The translations under genes and the position numbers were made by a program. A stretch of DNA of 62,642 nt from Bryobacterales bacterium. GTDB lineage: Bacteria; Acidobacteriota; Terriglobia; Bryobacterales; Bryobacteraceae. Of this stretch, positions 1 to 8,524 are shown piece after piece; within the stretch, counting starts at the first letter, position 1; every line of letters begins with the position of its first letter. The notes beneath the pieces were generated by a model that was not told where the DNA came from, ran no database searches, and worked only from the letters and a program-made list of their open reading frames with translations. The DNA lies in the NCBI GenBank assembly GCA_020852755.1, contig JADZAF010000257.1:1-62642 (forward strand), written 5' to 3'.

Positions 1-2
1 CC

Positions 3-812
3 AACGTGCACAACATGGAAGAGGTCACGCTCAACCTGCCGGGCCGCGACCGCAAGATCGCCGAGTACATCGAGTACCTGCACAACCTGGCCAAGATCGG
101 AGTGTTCTACACCACCTACGCGCACATGGGTAACGGCATCTGGAGCACGCCGGCGGAAACCACGCGCGGAGGGGCATCGGCCCGGGCCTTCGACCAGAGC
201 AAGGCGGAAAAGGGTTTCTGGGGCGGCAAAACCTTCCAGGGCCCGCTCACCCACGGGCGCAAGTATAGCCAGGAAGAGATCTGGGAAAACTACACCTACT
301 TCATCGCAAAGGTGAAGCCGGTGGCCGAGCAGTTGGGCATCGCCATCGGCATTCACCCCGACGACCCGCCGGTGCCCGAGCTGGGCGGCGTGCCTCGCTG
401 CATCTTTTCCAACTTCGAGGGCTACCGCAAAGCCCTGGAGATCGCCGACAGCCCCAACATCGGAATGTGCCTGTGCGTGGGCTGCTGGCTGGAGGGCGGC
501 AAGCTGATGGGCAAGGACCCCGTCGAGACCATCCGCTATTTCGGAAAACAGGGCAAGCTGTTCAAGGTTCACTTCCGCAACGTCGACAAGCCCCTGCCGC
601 ATTTCGTGGAGACCTTCATGGACAGCGGTTACTTCAAGATGTATCCCGTCATGCGGGCGCTGCGGGAAGTGAATTTCAGCGGCAACGTCATCGCGGACCA
701 TGTTCCCGGCATGATCGGGGGAGGCCGGGCGGCCACGGCCTACAGCATCGCCTACATGCGGGCTTTGCTCGAGCGGGCCGAGGACGAAGTGGGCGGAACG
801 CAAAAAGGCTGA
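3..812 (+). CDS. uxuA: D-mannonate dehydratase, C-terminal part (gene runs off the left edge)
   Basis: The frame is open from base 3 and has no start here, so about 270 C-terminal residues are present of a family usually near 350-400. Mannonate dehydratase removes water from D-mannonate to give 2-keto-3-deoxygluconate in hexuronate breakdown; it is a cytoplasmic metal-dependent TIM barrel. Visible family motifs are GIHPDDPP, a cysteine stretch CLCVGCW, KVHFRNVDKP and DHVPG, which carry the usual metal-binding Cys/His/Asp residues. The next gene starts 5 bases after the stop, so the two are probably co-transcribed. An enolase-superfamily dehydratase at 16418 may act on related sugar acids. Confidence 0.88.
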   Translation, partial: NVHNMEEVTLNLPGRDRKIAEYIEYLHNLAKIGVFYTTYAHMGNGIWSTPAETTRGGASARAFDQSKAEKGFWGGKTFQGPLTHGRKYSQEEIWENYTYFIAKVKPVAEQLGIAIGIHPDDPPVPELGGVPRCIFSNFEGYRKALEIADSPNIGMCLCVGCWLEGGKLMGKDPVETIRYFGKQGKLFKVHFRNVDKPLPHFVETFMDSGYFKMYPVMRALREVNFSGNVIADHVPGMIGGGRAATAYSIAYMRALLERAEDEVGGTQKG

Positions 813-817
813 AGGCT

Positions 818-2032
818 ATGAACATACATCGGAACTTCACGCGCCGGAGCCTGCTGGCCGCGGGTGCGGGCGCTTTTGCCGTGGCGGCCCAGGGAAAGAA
901 GACGGTGGCGGCGATCGTCACCGAATACCGCTATTACTCGCACGCGGATGTCATTTGTGGCCGGATTCTGGAAGGCTATCACCCTAACAATGTGGCGACC
1001 GAACCGCGTACGCGCATCGTTTCCATGTACACGGACCAGATCGCGCCCAAGGACATGAGCCGCGACCTGGCGGCCAAACACGGTTTCAAAATCTACCCCA
1101 CCATCGAGGAAGCGGTGACGCTGGGAACCGGCAGGCTGGCGGTGGACGCCGTGCTGCTGGTGGGCGAGCACGGCAGCTATCCGACCAACGAGAAGGGGCA
1201 GACGCTCTATCCGCGCCACGAACTGATGCAGCAGATCGTGGAGGTCTTCCGCAAGAGCGGCCGGACGGCGCCGCTGTTCTGCGACAAGCACCTTTCGTAT
1301 TCCTGGCAGAAAGCCCGGCAAATGTATGACTGGTCAAAGGAGCTGAAGTTCCCGTTCATGGCGGGGTCGTCCATCCCGGTGACGGTGCGCGTGCCGGAAC
1401 TGGAGATCCCTTACAACGCCCGGATCGAGGGCGCCGTCTCGGTGGGATACGGAGGGCTGGATGCCTACGGCTTCCACTCTCTGGAGACCCTGCAGTGCAT
1501 GATCGAGCGGCGGCGGGGCGGCGAGACGGGAATCCGCGCGGTGCGCATGATCGAGGGCGGCGAGGTGTGGAACTGGAGGGACGGCGAGGGGCGCTGGAGT
1601 ATCCCCATCCTGGAAGCCGCCTTGGCCACCAGCCTGCGGACCAAACCGGGGCGCATGGAGGATAACGCAAAGAACCCGGCCGTCTTCGTGCTGGAGTACC
1701 GCGATGGTTTGAAGGCCGCCACCTATATGCTCAACGGCCACTCCGAGGGCTTCCTGTTCGGGGCCAGGCTGGCGGACCGCCCGCAGCCGGTGGCTTCGCA
1801 CTTCGGTTTCCGCGAAAAGGGCCACCGGGCGCTGCCGCACTTCGACGGGCTGGTGCGGTGCATAGAGGAGTTGTTCGTGACGGGCAAGCCGGTCTACCCG
1901 GTGGAGCGGACTCTGCTGACCACCGGGGCTCTGGCGTTTCTGTTCGAATCGCGGGGCAAAGGCCGGGTGGAGACGCCGGAGCTGGCCATCCGGTACCGGG
2001 CTCCAAAGGACACGTTTTTCCAAAGGGCGTGA
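818..2032 (+). CDS. Tat-exported protein of unknown function, oxidoreductase-like neighbourhood
   Basis: About 404 residues. I chose ATG 818 because it immediately precedes a twin-arginine signal (TRRSLLAAGAGAFA) and lies 5 bases after the uxuA stop; the frame is open further upstream, but only as a shadow of uxuA. The mature protein begins with KKTVAAIVTEYRYYSHADV and contains HPNN, DAVLLVGEHGSYP and FCDKHLSYSW. I recognise it as a conserved type seen beside sugar-acid and Gfo/Idh genes, but I cannot name its reaction. The linkage to uxuA suggests a role in sugar or sugar-acid handling outside the inner membrane. Function is unassigned. Confidence 0.8.
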   Translation: MNIHRNFTRRSLLAAGAGAFAVAAQGKKTVAAIVTEYRYYSHADVICGRILEGYHPNNVATEPRTRIVSMYTDQIAPKDMSRDLAAKHGFKIYPTIEEAVTLGTGRLAVDAVLLVGEHGSYPTNEKGQTLYPRHELMQQIVEVFRKSGRTAPLFCDKHLSYSWQKARQMYDWSKELKFPFMAGSSIPVTVRVPELEIPYNARIEGAVSVGYGGLDAYGFHSLETLQCMIERRRGGETGIRAVRMIEGGEVWNWRDGEGRWSIPILEAALATSLRTKPGRMEDNAKNPAVFVLEYRDGLKAATYMLNGHSEGFLFGARLADRPQPVASHFGFREKGHRALPHFDGLVRCIEELFVTGKPVYPVERTLLTTGALAFLFESRGKGRVETPELAIRYRAPKDTFFQRA

Positions 2033-2038
2033 AGCGGG

Positions 2039-2094
2039 AAAAGGGGACAGAGGGATTTGATTCGCTCGCGAATTAAATCCCTCTGTCCCCTTTT
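2039..2094. repeat. 56-bp palindrome with perfect 20-bp outer arms (REP/MITE-like)
   Basis: The outer arms 2039-2058 and 2075-2094 are exact reverse complements of 20 bases, beginning AAAAGGGGACAG. Inside, ATTCGC (2060-2065) pairs with GCGAAT (2068-2073) around a 2-base loop, with one G-T pair between the two stems. It sits 7 bases after the stop at 2032 and before lolA. It could end transcription, but the GGGGACAG...CTGTCCCC ends resemble repeats mobilised by REP-associated tyrosine transposases. No transposase is in the window. Confidence 0.8.
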
Positions 2095-2131
2095 CCTTGA
2101 ACGCAAGCAGACCGCGGCGCGTCAATCATTT

Positions 2132-2767
2132 GTGGGCAAATTGGCGCTGGTTTTGTGCCTGGCCGCGGTTCCGCTTCCGGCGGAGACCGACCTCGGCACG
2201 GTTTTGAAGAAAGTGGAAGCCCGGTACAACGGGGCCAGGACATTAGAGGTCCAGTTTTCAGAGACTTACATACACGGCCGGACGCGCCGCACGGAATCCG
2301 GCCGGCTGCTGCTCCAGAAGCCGGGGCGGATGCGCTGGGACTACGACTCGCCGGCCGGCAAGCTGTTCCTCTCCGACGGCAAGTTCATCTACCTCTACAC
2401 GCCGAGTTCCAACCGCGTGGAGCGGATGCGGGCCAGGGAGAGCGACGACATGCGGGCGCCCCTGGCGTTCCTCCTGGGCAAGCTGGATTTCAGCCGGGAC
2501 TTCGGACGGTACACCTGGCACCGCGAAGGGGATGAGATCTTCGTCAAGGCGGACCCCAAATCGCCGAACCTGCCTTACACCGCGGTGGAGTTCCAGGTCA
2601 CGCCGGACTACCGCATCAGCCGGGTCCAGGTGACGGGGCAGGACCGCTCGGTGCTGGACTTCCACTTTTCCGGCGAAAAACGCAACCCCCCGGTGAGCCC
2701 GGCCCTGTTCCGGTTCCAGCCGCCGGCCGGAGCCGAAGTGGTCGAAGTCGGCGAGGCGGGCGGGTAG
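2132..2767 (+). CDS. lolA: outer-membrane lipoprotein carrier protein LolA
   Basis: About 211 residues, normal for LolA, the periplasmic chaperone that carries lipoproteins from LolCDE to the outer membrane. The frame is open back into the palindrome at 2057, but GTG 2132 is preferred: it gives a clean signal peptide (GKLALVLCLAAVPLPAE) and avoids translating the repeat. Family features are RTESGRLLLQKPGRMRWDY, followed by FLSDGKFIYLYTPSSNRVE and a two-sheet half-barrel pattern. It shows a didermic envelope. No clear ribosome-binding site is visible, so TTG 2141 remains possible. Confidence 0.85.
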   Translation: MGKLALVLCLAAVPLPAETDLGTVLKKVEARYNGARTLEVQFSETYIHGRTRRTESGRLLLQKPGRMRWDYDSPAGKLFLSDGKFIYLYTPSSNRVERMRARESDDMRAPLAFLLGKLDFSRDFGRYTWHREGDEIFVKADPKSPNLPYTAVEFQVTPDYRISRVQVTGQDRSVLDFHFSGEKRNPPVSPALFRFQPPAGAEVVEVGEAGG

Positions 2768-2846
2768 CCCGAAATTCCATCCACGTTCGAAGCGGCCTGT
2801 ACGTCACATGTTATTGACCTCCGTGTGTCCAGGTGAGAACTGACCG

Positions 2847-4070
2847 ATGGCCGAGTGGGTGCTGAAGTACGCGGATCCCCGGGGCGAGATCCACCAGCTG
2901 GTGACCGAAGCTCCGTCGGAGCAGGAGCTGCGCGACCGCTACGCCCAGCAGGGCTTCCTGATCTACTCCATCCGCCCGCGGCGGGCCCTCTCGGGCCTCA
3001 AGGCGGAGGTTTCCGGAGGCCTGCTGGCCCGCCGTAAGAAACTGAACCTGGAGAAGTTCCTCATCTTCAACCAGCAGTTCGTGACGCTCATCCGGGCGGG
3101 GCTGCCGATCCTGAAATCGCTGGATCTGCTGGCCGACCGGCTGACCGACCCGAACCTGGGGCGGCACGTCAAGGCGGTCCGGGACGAAGTCCGCAACGGG
3201 ACCGTGCTCTCGGAAGCCTTCCGGCTGCAGGGCATTTTCCCCAAGATCTACGTCACCTCGGTGCTGGCCGGCGAAAAAAGCGGCAGCCTGGGCGAGGTGC
3301 TGGAGCGCTACATCGCCTACCAGCGCCTGGCGCTTTCCATCCGCAAGAAGGTGCTGGTCTCGCTGATCTACCCGTCCGTTCTGATCGTGCTGGTGATCCT
3401 GCTGATCGTCTTCCTGGTGACCTACGTGGTGCCGAACTTCGCGGACCTGTACCGCAGCATGTCGGCCGAGCTGCCCTATGTCACCCAGGTGCTGATCGCG
3501 GTGGGCACCACGGCGCGCAACTACATCCTGGCGGCGGCGGGCGGGCTGGCCCTGGCGTTCATCGGCTTCCGGGTCTGGTCGCGCACGGAATCGGCCAGGG
3601 AGACCCTGGACCGGGTCAAGCTGCGGACGCCCATCCTGGGCGAGATCTGGATCAAGTACCAGGTGGCGCAGTTCTCGCGCGTGCTGAGCACCCTGTTGAG
3701 CGGCGGCATCCCGCTGGTCCAGGGCCTCGACACGGCCGCGGATTCGCTGGGCTCGGCGCTGCTGCGGCGCTCGCTGGGGAAAGCCGGCAAGCTGGTGCGC
3801 GAGGGCCAGCCGCTTTCCGGCTCGCTCTCCACCACGGGGGTCTTCCCCGCCCTGGCCATCGATATGATCGAGGTGGGCGAATCCACCGGCGCGCTGCCCC
3901 AGATGCTGACCAGCGTGGCGGAGTTTTACGAAGACGACGTGAACACCCGCATGACGGCGGCCCTCTCGCTGATCGAGCCGGCCATCATGATCTTCATGGG
4001 GATGTTCGTCGCCTTTGTTCTGATCGCGTTGTACCTGCCGATCTTCTCGCTGGCGGAGAACATACGGTGA
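2847..4070 (+). CDS. pilC: type IV pilus / type II secretion inner-membrane platform protein PilC/GspF
   Basis: 407 residues, the usual length. It forms the inner-membrane platform on which the PilB ATPase drives pilin polymerisation. Two T2SSF domains are visible: the first begins near KKLNLEKFLIFNQQFVTLI and carries the signature GEKSGSLGEVL; the second carries VGESTGALPQML. Hydrophobic segments lie near residues 170-195, 220-245 and at the C-terminus (IFMGMFVAFVLIALYLPIF). It is the first gene of the pilus operon, with pilB starting 16 bases downstream. The 79 bases before it hold no obvious terminator or promoter. Confidence 0.93.
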   Translation: MAEWVLKYADPRGEIHQLVTEAPSEQELRDRYAQQGFLIYSIRPRRALSGLKAEVSGGLLARRKKLNLEKFLIFNQQFVTLIRAGLPILKSLDLLADRLTDPNLGRHVKAVRDEVRNGTVLSEAFRLQGIFPKIYVTSVLAGEKSGSLGEVLERYIAYQRLALSIRKKVLVSLIYPSVLIVLVILLIVFLVTYVVPNFADLYRSMSAELPYVTQVLIAVGTTARNYILAAAGGLALAFIGFRVWSRTESARETLDRVKLRTPILGEIWIKYQVAQFSRVLSTLLSGGIPLVQGLDTAADSLGSALLRRSLGKAGKLVREGQPLSGSLSTTGVFPALAIDMIEVGESTGALPQMLTSVAEFYEDDVNTRMTAALSLIEPAIMIFMGMFVAFVLIALYLPIFSLAENIR

Positions 4071-4086
4071 CAAGGAAGGGACGGCA

Positions 4087-5709
4087 ATGGCTACCGATCG
4101 CCTGAAGGTTCTGGATCCCGCGGTGGAGGTGGCGCAGGCCAAGGCAATGGCCGCGCGCTACATGCGGGAGTACGTCGACCTCAGGGAAGGGTCGATCGAT
4201 CACGACCTGTTCCGGTCCATCCCGGTGGACCTGATGTTCCGCTACAATTTCGTCCCCCTGAAGGCTCAGAACGGGACGCTGGAGATCGCCCTGGCCGACC
4301 CCAGCAACCTGAACCTGATCGACGAGCTGTCGCTGCTGGTGAACCGCAAGCTGCGCGTCAAGGTGGCCACCCTTTCGCAGATCGCCGAGCTGCTCAAAAA
4401 AACCGAGCAGTCGCAGCGCGTGCTGGAAGAAGTGACCGAGGGCTTCACCCTGGACGTGGTGGGGGACGAAGACAGCCAGGATGAAACGCTTTCGATCGAC
4501 CGGCTGACGGCGGCCGACGCCGACATCGCCCCGGTCATCAAGCTGGTGGATACCACCATCTTCAATGCCCTGGAGCGGCGGGCCAGCGACATTCACATCG
4601 AATCGCGCGACCAGGAAGTGGCCATCAAGTACCGCATCGACGGCGTGCTGCATTACGCCATGCCCCCCATCGCCAAGGAGTGGCAGGCCACCATCATCTC
4701 GCGCATCAAGGTGATGAGCGAGCTGGACATCGCCGAGCGGCGCATCCCCCAGGACGGCCGCTTCCGGGTGCGCTACAAGAACCGGCTGATCGATTTCCGC
4801 GTCTCCATCATGCCCACCATTCACGGCGAGGACGCCGTGCTCCGCGTGCTGGACAAGGAGTCCATGAGCGAGAAATTCGCCAAGCTGTCGCTCGAGGTGG
4901 TGGGTTTCTCGGAAGGAGACCTGGCGCGCTTCCGGCGCTACATCTACGAGCCCTACGGCATGGTGCTGGTGACCGGTCCGACGGGATCGGGCAAGACCAC
5001 CACTCTCTACGCCGCGCTCAGCGAGATCAAGAACGACGAAGACAAGATCGTCACCATCGAGGACCCGGTCGAGTACCAGATCAAGGGTATCACCCAGATT
5101 CCCGTGAACGAGAAGAAGGGCTTGACCTTCGCGCGCGGGCTGCGCTCCATCCTGCGGCACGATCCGGACAAGATCATGGTGGGCGAGATCCGCGACCAGG
5201 AGACGGCGCAGATCGCCATCAACGCGGCGCTGACCGGCCACCTGGTGTTCACCACCGTGCACGCCAACAACGTTTTCGACGTTCTGGGCCGCTTTCTGAA
5301 CATGGGCGTGGAGCCCTACAACTTCGTTTCCTCGCTGAACTGCATCCTGGCGCAGCGGCTGGTGCGGGTGATCTGCGAGTTCTGCCGACGTCCGGTGACC
5401 TACCCGGACTCCATGCTGGCGGAGAGCGGCCTGGACCCCGGCGAGTGGCGGGACCTGCCGTTCTACGAAGGCGCGGGCTGCTTCGAATGCGGCGGCACCG
5501 GTTTCCGGGGCAGGACGGCCATCCACGAGCTGCTGGACCTGAGCGACCGCATCCGCGAGATGATCCTGGACCGGCGCTCGACGGCGGAACTGAAGCGCGT
5601 GGCCAAGGAAGAGGGCATGAGCTTCCTGAGGGAATCGGCCGTGGAAAAGGTGCGGCGCGGAGTCACCACGCTCAAAGAGATCAACAAGGTGACCTTTATC
5701 GAGGGATGA
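4087..5709 (+). CDS. pilB: type IV pilus assembly ATPase PilB/GspE
   Basis: 540 residues. It is the cytoplasmic hexameric ATPase that powers pilus extension or pseudopilus assembly. An N-terminal MshEN/T2SSE_N-like region covers about residues 1-150, then Walker A GPTGSGKTT near residue 297, an Asp-box/Walker B region with KIMVGEIRDQET, and His-box LTGHLVFTTVHANN. A four-cysteine zinc site is present (CEFC near residue 430 and CFEC near 465), typical of PilB and GspE but not PilT. A ribosome-binding site (AAGGAAGGGA) precedes the ATG. Its stop overlaps the pilM start (ATGA). Confidence 0.95.
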   Translation: MATDRLKVLDPAVEVAQAKAMAARYMREYVDLREGSIDHDLFRSIPVDLMFRYNFVPLKAQNGTLEIALADPSNLNLIDELSLLVNRKLRVKVATLSQIAELLKKTEQSQRVLEEVTEGFTLDVVGDEDSQDETLSIDRLTAADADIAPVIKLVDTTIFNALERRASDIHIESRDQEVAIKYRIDGVLHYAMPPIAKEWQATIISRIKVMSELDIAERRIPQDGRFRVRYKNRLIDFRVSIMPTIHGEDAVLRVLDKESMSEKFAKLSLEVVGFSEGDLARFRRYIYEPYGMVLVTGPTGSGKTTTLYAALSEIKNDEDKIVTIEDPVEYQIKGITQIPVNEKKGLTFARGLRSILRHDPDKIMVGEIRDQETAQIAINAALTGHLVFTTVHANNVFDVLGRFLNMGVEPYNFVSSLNCILAQRLVRVICEFCRRPVTYPDSMLAESGLDPGEWRDLPFYEGAGCFECGGTGFRGRTAIHELLDLSDRIREMILDRRSTAELKRVAKEEGMSFLRESAVEKVRRGVTTLKEINKVTFIEG

Positions 5710-6596
5710 CGAGCTTCATGGACTTCCTGAGGAGACTTCCGGCCCTGCTCACCGACCCGCCGCCGGCCTACGCCTTCGAACTGTCGGAGGCGGGCATCGC
5801 CATGGCGCGCATCGGCAAGGCGCCCGAGCTGGACTTCCGCCCGCTGCCGCCGGGAACGCTTTCCGTTTCGCCCTTGCGGGATAACGTATTGCTTCCGGAC
5901 GAGCTGCTGCTGGCGGTGCGGGGGATGGTGCCCAGGAACGGCAAGCGGCGGGATGCGGCCGTCATCCTGCCGGACAACAGCGCTCGGGTCTCCGTGCTGG
6001 ATTTCGACGACTTTCCCTCGGACCACAAGGAGCAGCTCTCGCTGCTGCGCTTCCGTATCCGAAAGAGCGTGCCTTACGATGTGGAGTCGGCGGCCTTGAG
6101 CTACTTCGTGCAGCCGGGCTCGGGACAGGGCAAGAAGGTGGACGTGGTGGTGGCCTTGGCTCCGCTGGAAATCGTCGCGCGCTACGAGGCGCCGTTCCGC
6201 GCGGCGGGGTTGAATCCCGGGCTGGTGACCACTTCCGCGCTCTGCGCCATGCGGCTGGCGCCGGAGACGGAGCTGGCGGCCGTGGCGAAACTGAGCGGCC
6301 GGATGCTGACCATCACGGTGACCGAGCACGGAAGGCTCCGCCTGATCCGCTGCGTGGAGCTGCCCGGCAATACCCTGGACGACATCGCCGGCGACCTGCT
6401 GCCGACCTTCGTGTTCATCGAGGACAGCCTCAAGGCAAGGCCGGGCAAGCTGCGGATTTGCGGGTTCGGCGAAGGCCAGGAGGAAGCGCGCAGGCATTTC
6501 GGAAAGGAGTTGAGCATCGAGGTGGAGACGCTCCATTCCCCGTGGGGAGCGGCGGGACCGCACAACGCCGGATTGTTGGGGTACCTGGCATCATGA
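5706..6596 (+). CDS. pilM: type IV pilus assembly protein PilM (GspL-like)
   Basis: About 296 residues, somewhat shorter than the usual 350. PilM is an actin-like cytoplasmic protein that binds the PilN N-terminus and links the ATPase to the PilNOP alignment complex. The start ATG 5706 overlaps the pilB stop, implying translational coupling; ATG 5718 is an alternative. The sequence AFELSEAGIAMARIG matches the first phosphate-loop region of the PilM fold, and RFRIRKSVPYDVE matches the PilM/GspL signature. Its position between pilB and a PilN with the expected NLASQPF N-terminus supports the call. Confidence 0.82.
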   Translation: MTSFMDFLRRLPALLTDPPPAYAFELSEAGIAMARIGKAPELDFRPLPPGTLSVSPLRDNVLLPDELLLAVRGMVPRNGKRRDAAVILPDNSARVSVLDFDDFPSDHKEQLSLLRFRIRKSVPYDVESAALSYFVQPGSGQGKKVDVVVALAPLEIVARYEAPFRAAGLNPGLVTTSALCAMRLAPETELAAVAKLSGRMLTITVTEHGRLRLIRCVELPGNTLDDIAGDLLPTFVFIEDSLKARPGKLRICGFGEGQEEARRHFGKELSIEVETLHSPWGAAGPHNAGLLGYLAS

Positions 6597-7162
6597 ACCG
6601 CAACGCGATCAACCTGGCCAGCCAGCCGTTCCGCCGCGACCGTCCGATCCTGGCCGCTTCGGCCGCGGTAGGCGTCATGCTGGTGGGGCTGCTGGCGCTG
6701 CTGATCTCGCTGGCAACGGCCGAGCACGGGCAGATGGCCGACACGCGCCGTGAAGTGGCCCGCCTGGAACGGCAGTTGCGCGAACTCTCCGCGGAGCAGG
6801 CCAAGCTGGAAGCGGTGCTGCGGCAGCCGGAGAACGCCGAGGTGCTGGAGCGCAGCCTGTTCCTGAACACCCTGCTGTACCGCAAGGGCATCAGTTGGAC
6901 GCGCATCTTCTCGGACCTTGAGAAGATCGTGCCGCACAACGTGCGGGTGGTTTCGATCCAGCCGCAGGTCTACGAGCAGAACCGGATCTTCCTCAACATG
7001 ATTCTCGGCGCGGAATCGACCGATCCCGTGGTGGAGTTGCTGATGCGCCTGGAGGGCTCCCAGGCGTTCGGCGCGACCTACGTCCACAGCTACCTGCCGC
7101 CGTCGCAAAGCGAGCCGCTGTTCCGTTACCGGGTGAGTGTGAGCTATGGCCAGAAATTCTGA
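6593..7162 (+). CDS. pilN: type IV pilus inner-membrane protein PilN
   Basis: 189 residues. The cytoplasmic N-terminus INLASQPFRRDRP is the conserved PilM-binding motif of PilN. One transmembrane helix follows at about residues 20-42 (ILAASAAVGVMLVGLLALLISL), then a coiled-coil stretch and a small periplasmic alpha/beta domain. PilN pairs with PilO in the alignment subcomplex. The ATG overlaps the pilM stop by 4 bases, and the gene overlaps pilO by 17 bases. Confidence 0.88.
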   Translation: MNRNAINLASQPFRRDRPILAASAAVGVMLVGLLALLISLATAEHGQMADTRREVARLERQLRELSAEQAKLEAVLRQPENAEVLERSLFLNTLLYRKGISWTRIFSDLEKIVPHNVRVVSIQPQVYEQNRIFLNMILGAESTDPVVELLMRLEGSQAFGATYVHSYLPPSQSEPLFRYRVSVSYGQKF

Positions 7163-7811
7163 ATCGGCGGCAGCCAGGCTCCGCCGCGGCGCGCGGGCGG
7201 TGAAGAGCAAAGACCCGCGCGTACTGGTGCGCCTGGCCCTGGGAATGCTGCTCGGGCTGAACCTGATCGCCGCCCTGGCCGTGTTCAAGCCCTGGGGCGG
7301 CTCGCCGGAGGATCTCGCCCGGCAAATGCAGGATCTGCAGAAGCAGGTGCTGCTGCGGCAGGCCAACCTGACACGAACGCAGGCTCTGGTGGCCAAGGTG
7401 GAGAAGGCCCGGGCGGAAGGCGACCAGTTCCTGGCGCTCTACGTGATGAACCGGCGCACGGCTTCCTCGACCATCGTTTCCGAGCTGAGCCAGATGGCGC
7501 GCCAGTCGGGGCTCAAGCCGAAGGAAGCGGCCTTCGCCTTCGAGCCCATCGACGGCAGCGATACTCTGACCATGATGACGGTATCGGCCGGTTACGAAGG
7601 GGCCTACCCGAACCTCACCCAGTTCCTCAACCTGCTGGACCGCTCGCCGCGCTTCCTGATCATAGAAAGTCTCCAGGCCACGCCCCAGCAAACCGGGGCG
7701 GTGCTGAACGTGAGCGTCAAGTTCAACGTGTTCGTGCGCGAGGAGGCCCCCGCTCCCCGCCCGCAGGGTGAGGTGCAGCAGGCCGCCTGGCGCCCGGGAG
7801 CCGCGCAATGA
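7146..7811 (+). CDS. pilO: type IV pilus inner-membrane protein PilO
   Basis: 221 residues with the PilO layout: a short basic cytoplasmic N-terminus, one transmembrane segment at about residues 30-48 (LALGMLLGLNLIAALAVF), a coiled coil with many Gln/Leu residues to about 95, then a ferredoxin-like periplasmic domain containing YPNLTQFLNLLDRSPRFL. That last stretch is typical of PilO. It should heterodimerise with PilN. Its C-terminus is Pro/Ala/Gln-rich, a bias that grows in the two following genes. Confidence 0.85.
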   Translation: MARNSESAAARLRRGARAVKSKDPRVLVRLALGMLLGLNLIAALAVFKPWGGSPEDLARQMQDLQKQVLLRQANLTRTQALVAKVEKARAEGDQFLALYVMNRRTASSTIVSELSQMARQSGLKPKEAAFAFEPIDGSDTLTMMTVSAGYEGAYPNLTQFLNLLDRSPRFLIIESLQATPQQTGAVLNVSVKFNVFVREEAPAPRPQGEVQQAAWRPGAAQ

Positions 7812-8524
7812 AAATCGGCGCCGATCAGAAGCACAAGGTGGCCATCCTGGTAGGACTGGTCCTGGTAGCGGCGTACCTGATCTACGACAACTTCTCCTCC
7901 GGCCCTTCGGGAGGTTCCCCCGCGGCGTCCAGCCGGCCGGCGGCGGCCCGGCCTTCGGCGGCGGGCGGCGCTGCGGCGCAGACGCCGGCCCGCCCCACGA
8001 TTGCGCGGCGTACGGCCACGCCACGGATCCAGGAGTTCAAACCGTCGCTGATTCCGAAGAAGGGGGAAGTGCCGGACCTGGCTTCCATCGACCCGACGCT
8101 GCGGTTCGACCTCCTCAAGGCGGTCCAGTCCGTTGCGCCCGAAGGGGGACAGCGCAACCTCTTCCAGTTCTCCGCTCCGCCGCCTCCGCCGCAGCCCAAG
8201 ACGCCGGCGCCCAAAATCCTACCCAAGACCCCGGAAGCGATCGCCCAGGAGAAGGCCGAGCAGCAGAAAGCCGCCGAAGCGGCGAAGCCGCCGCCTCCGC
8301 CCATCAACCTGAAATTCTACGGCTATTCCAGTCTTCGCGCCGGCGGACCCAAGCGGGCCTTCTTCCTGGATGGCGAAGAGATCCTGGTGGCCGAAGAAGG
8401 CGAGATAATCAAGAAGCGGTACAAGGTGGTGCGGATCGGCGTCAACTCGGTGGTGATGGAAGACACCCAGTTCAACAATACCCAGACGCTGCCGTTGCAG
8501 CCGGCGCCCCAGGGGGTGGGATGA
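7808..8524 (+). CDS. pilP: PilP/GspC-like pilus alignment protein
   Basis: 238 residues: a short cytoplasmic start, one transmembrane helix at about 12-26 (VAILVGLVLVAAYLIYD), a long Ala/Pro-rich linker broken by LIPKKGEVPDLASIDPTLRFDLL, and a C-terminal beta domain (INLKFYGYSSLRAGGPKRAFF ending near VVMEDT). That domain resembles the homology region of GspC and PilP, which joins the inner-membrane complex to the secretin. It overlaps both neighbours by 4 bases. PilP is usually a lipoprotein; this one has a membrane anchor, so GspC-like may be more exact. Confidence 0.7.
   Translation: MKIGADQKHKVAILVGLVLVAAYLIYDNFSSGPSGGSPAASSRPAAARPSAAGGAAAQTPARPTIARRTATPRIQEFKPSLIPKKGEVPDLASIDPTLRFDLLKAVQSVAPEGGQRNLFQFSAPPPPPQPKTPAPKILPKTPEAIAQEKAEQQKAAEAAKPPPPPINLKFYGYSSLRAGGPKRAFFLDGEEILVAEEGEIIKKRYKVVRIGVNSVVMEDTQFNNTQTLPLQPAPQGVG

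Noticed and set aside
1334..2125. Long open frame on the minus strand opposite the Tat protein gene, and many like it across the window
   Set aside because: High GC makes long antisense frames common. These have Arg/Pro/Gly-rich, low-complexity translations and no family motif, while the opposite strand codes recognisable proteins.
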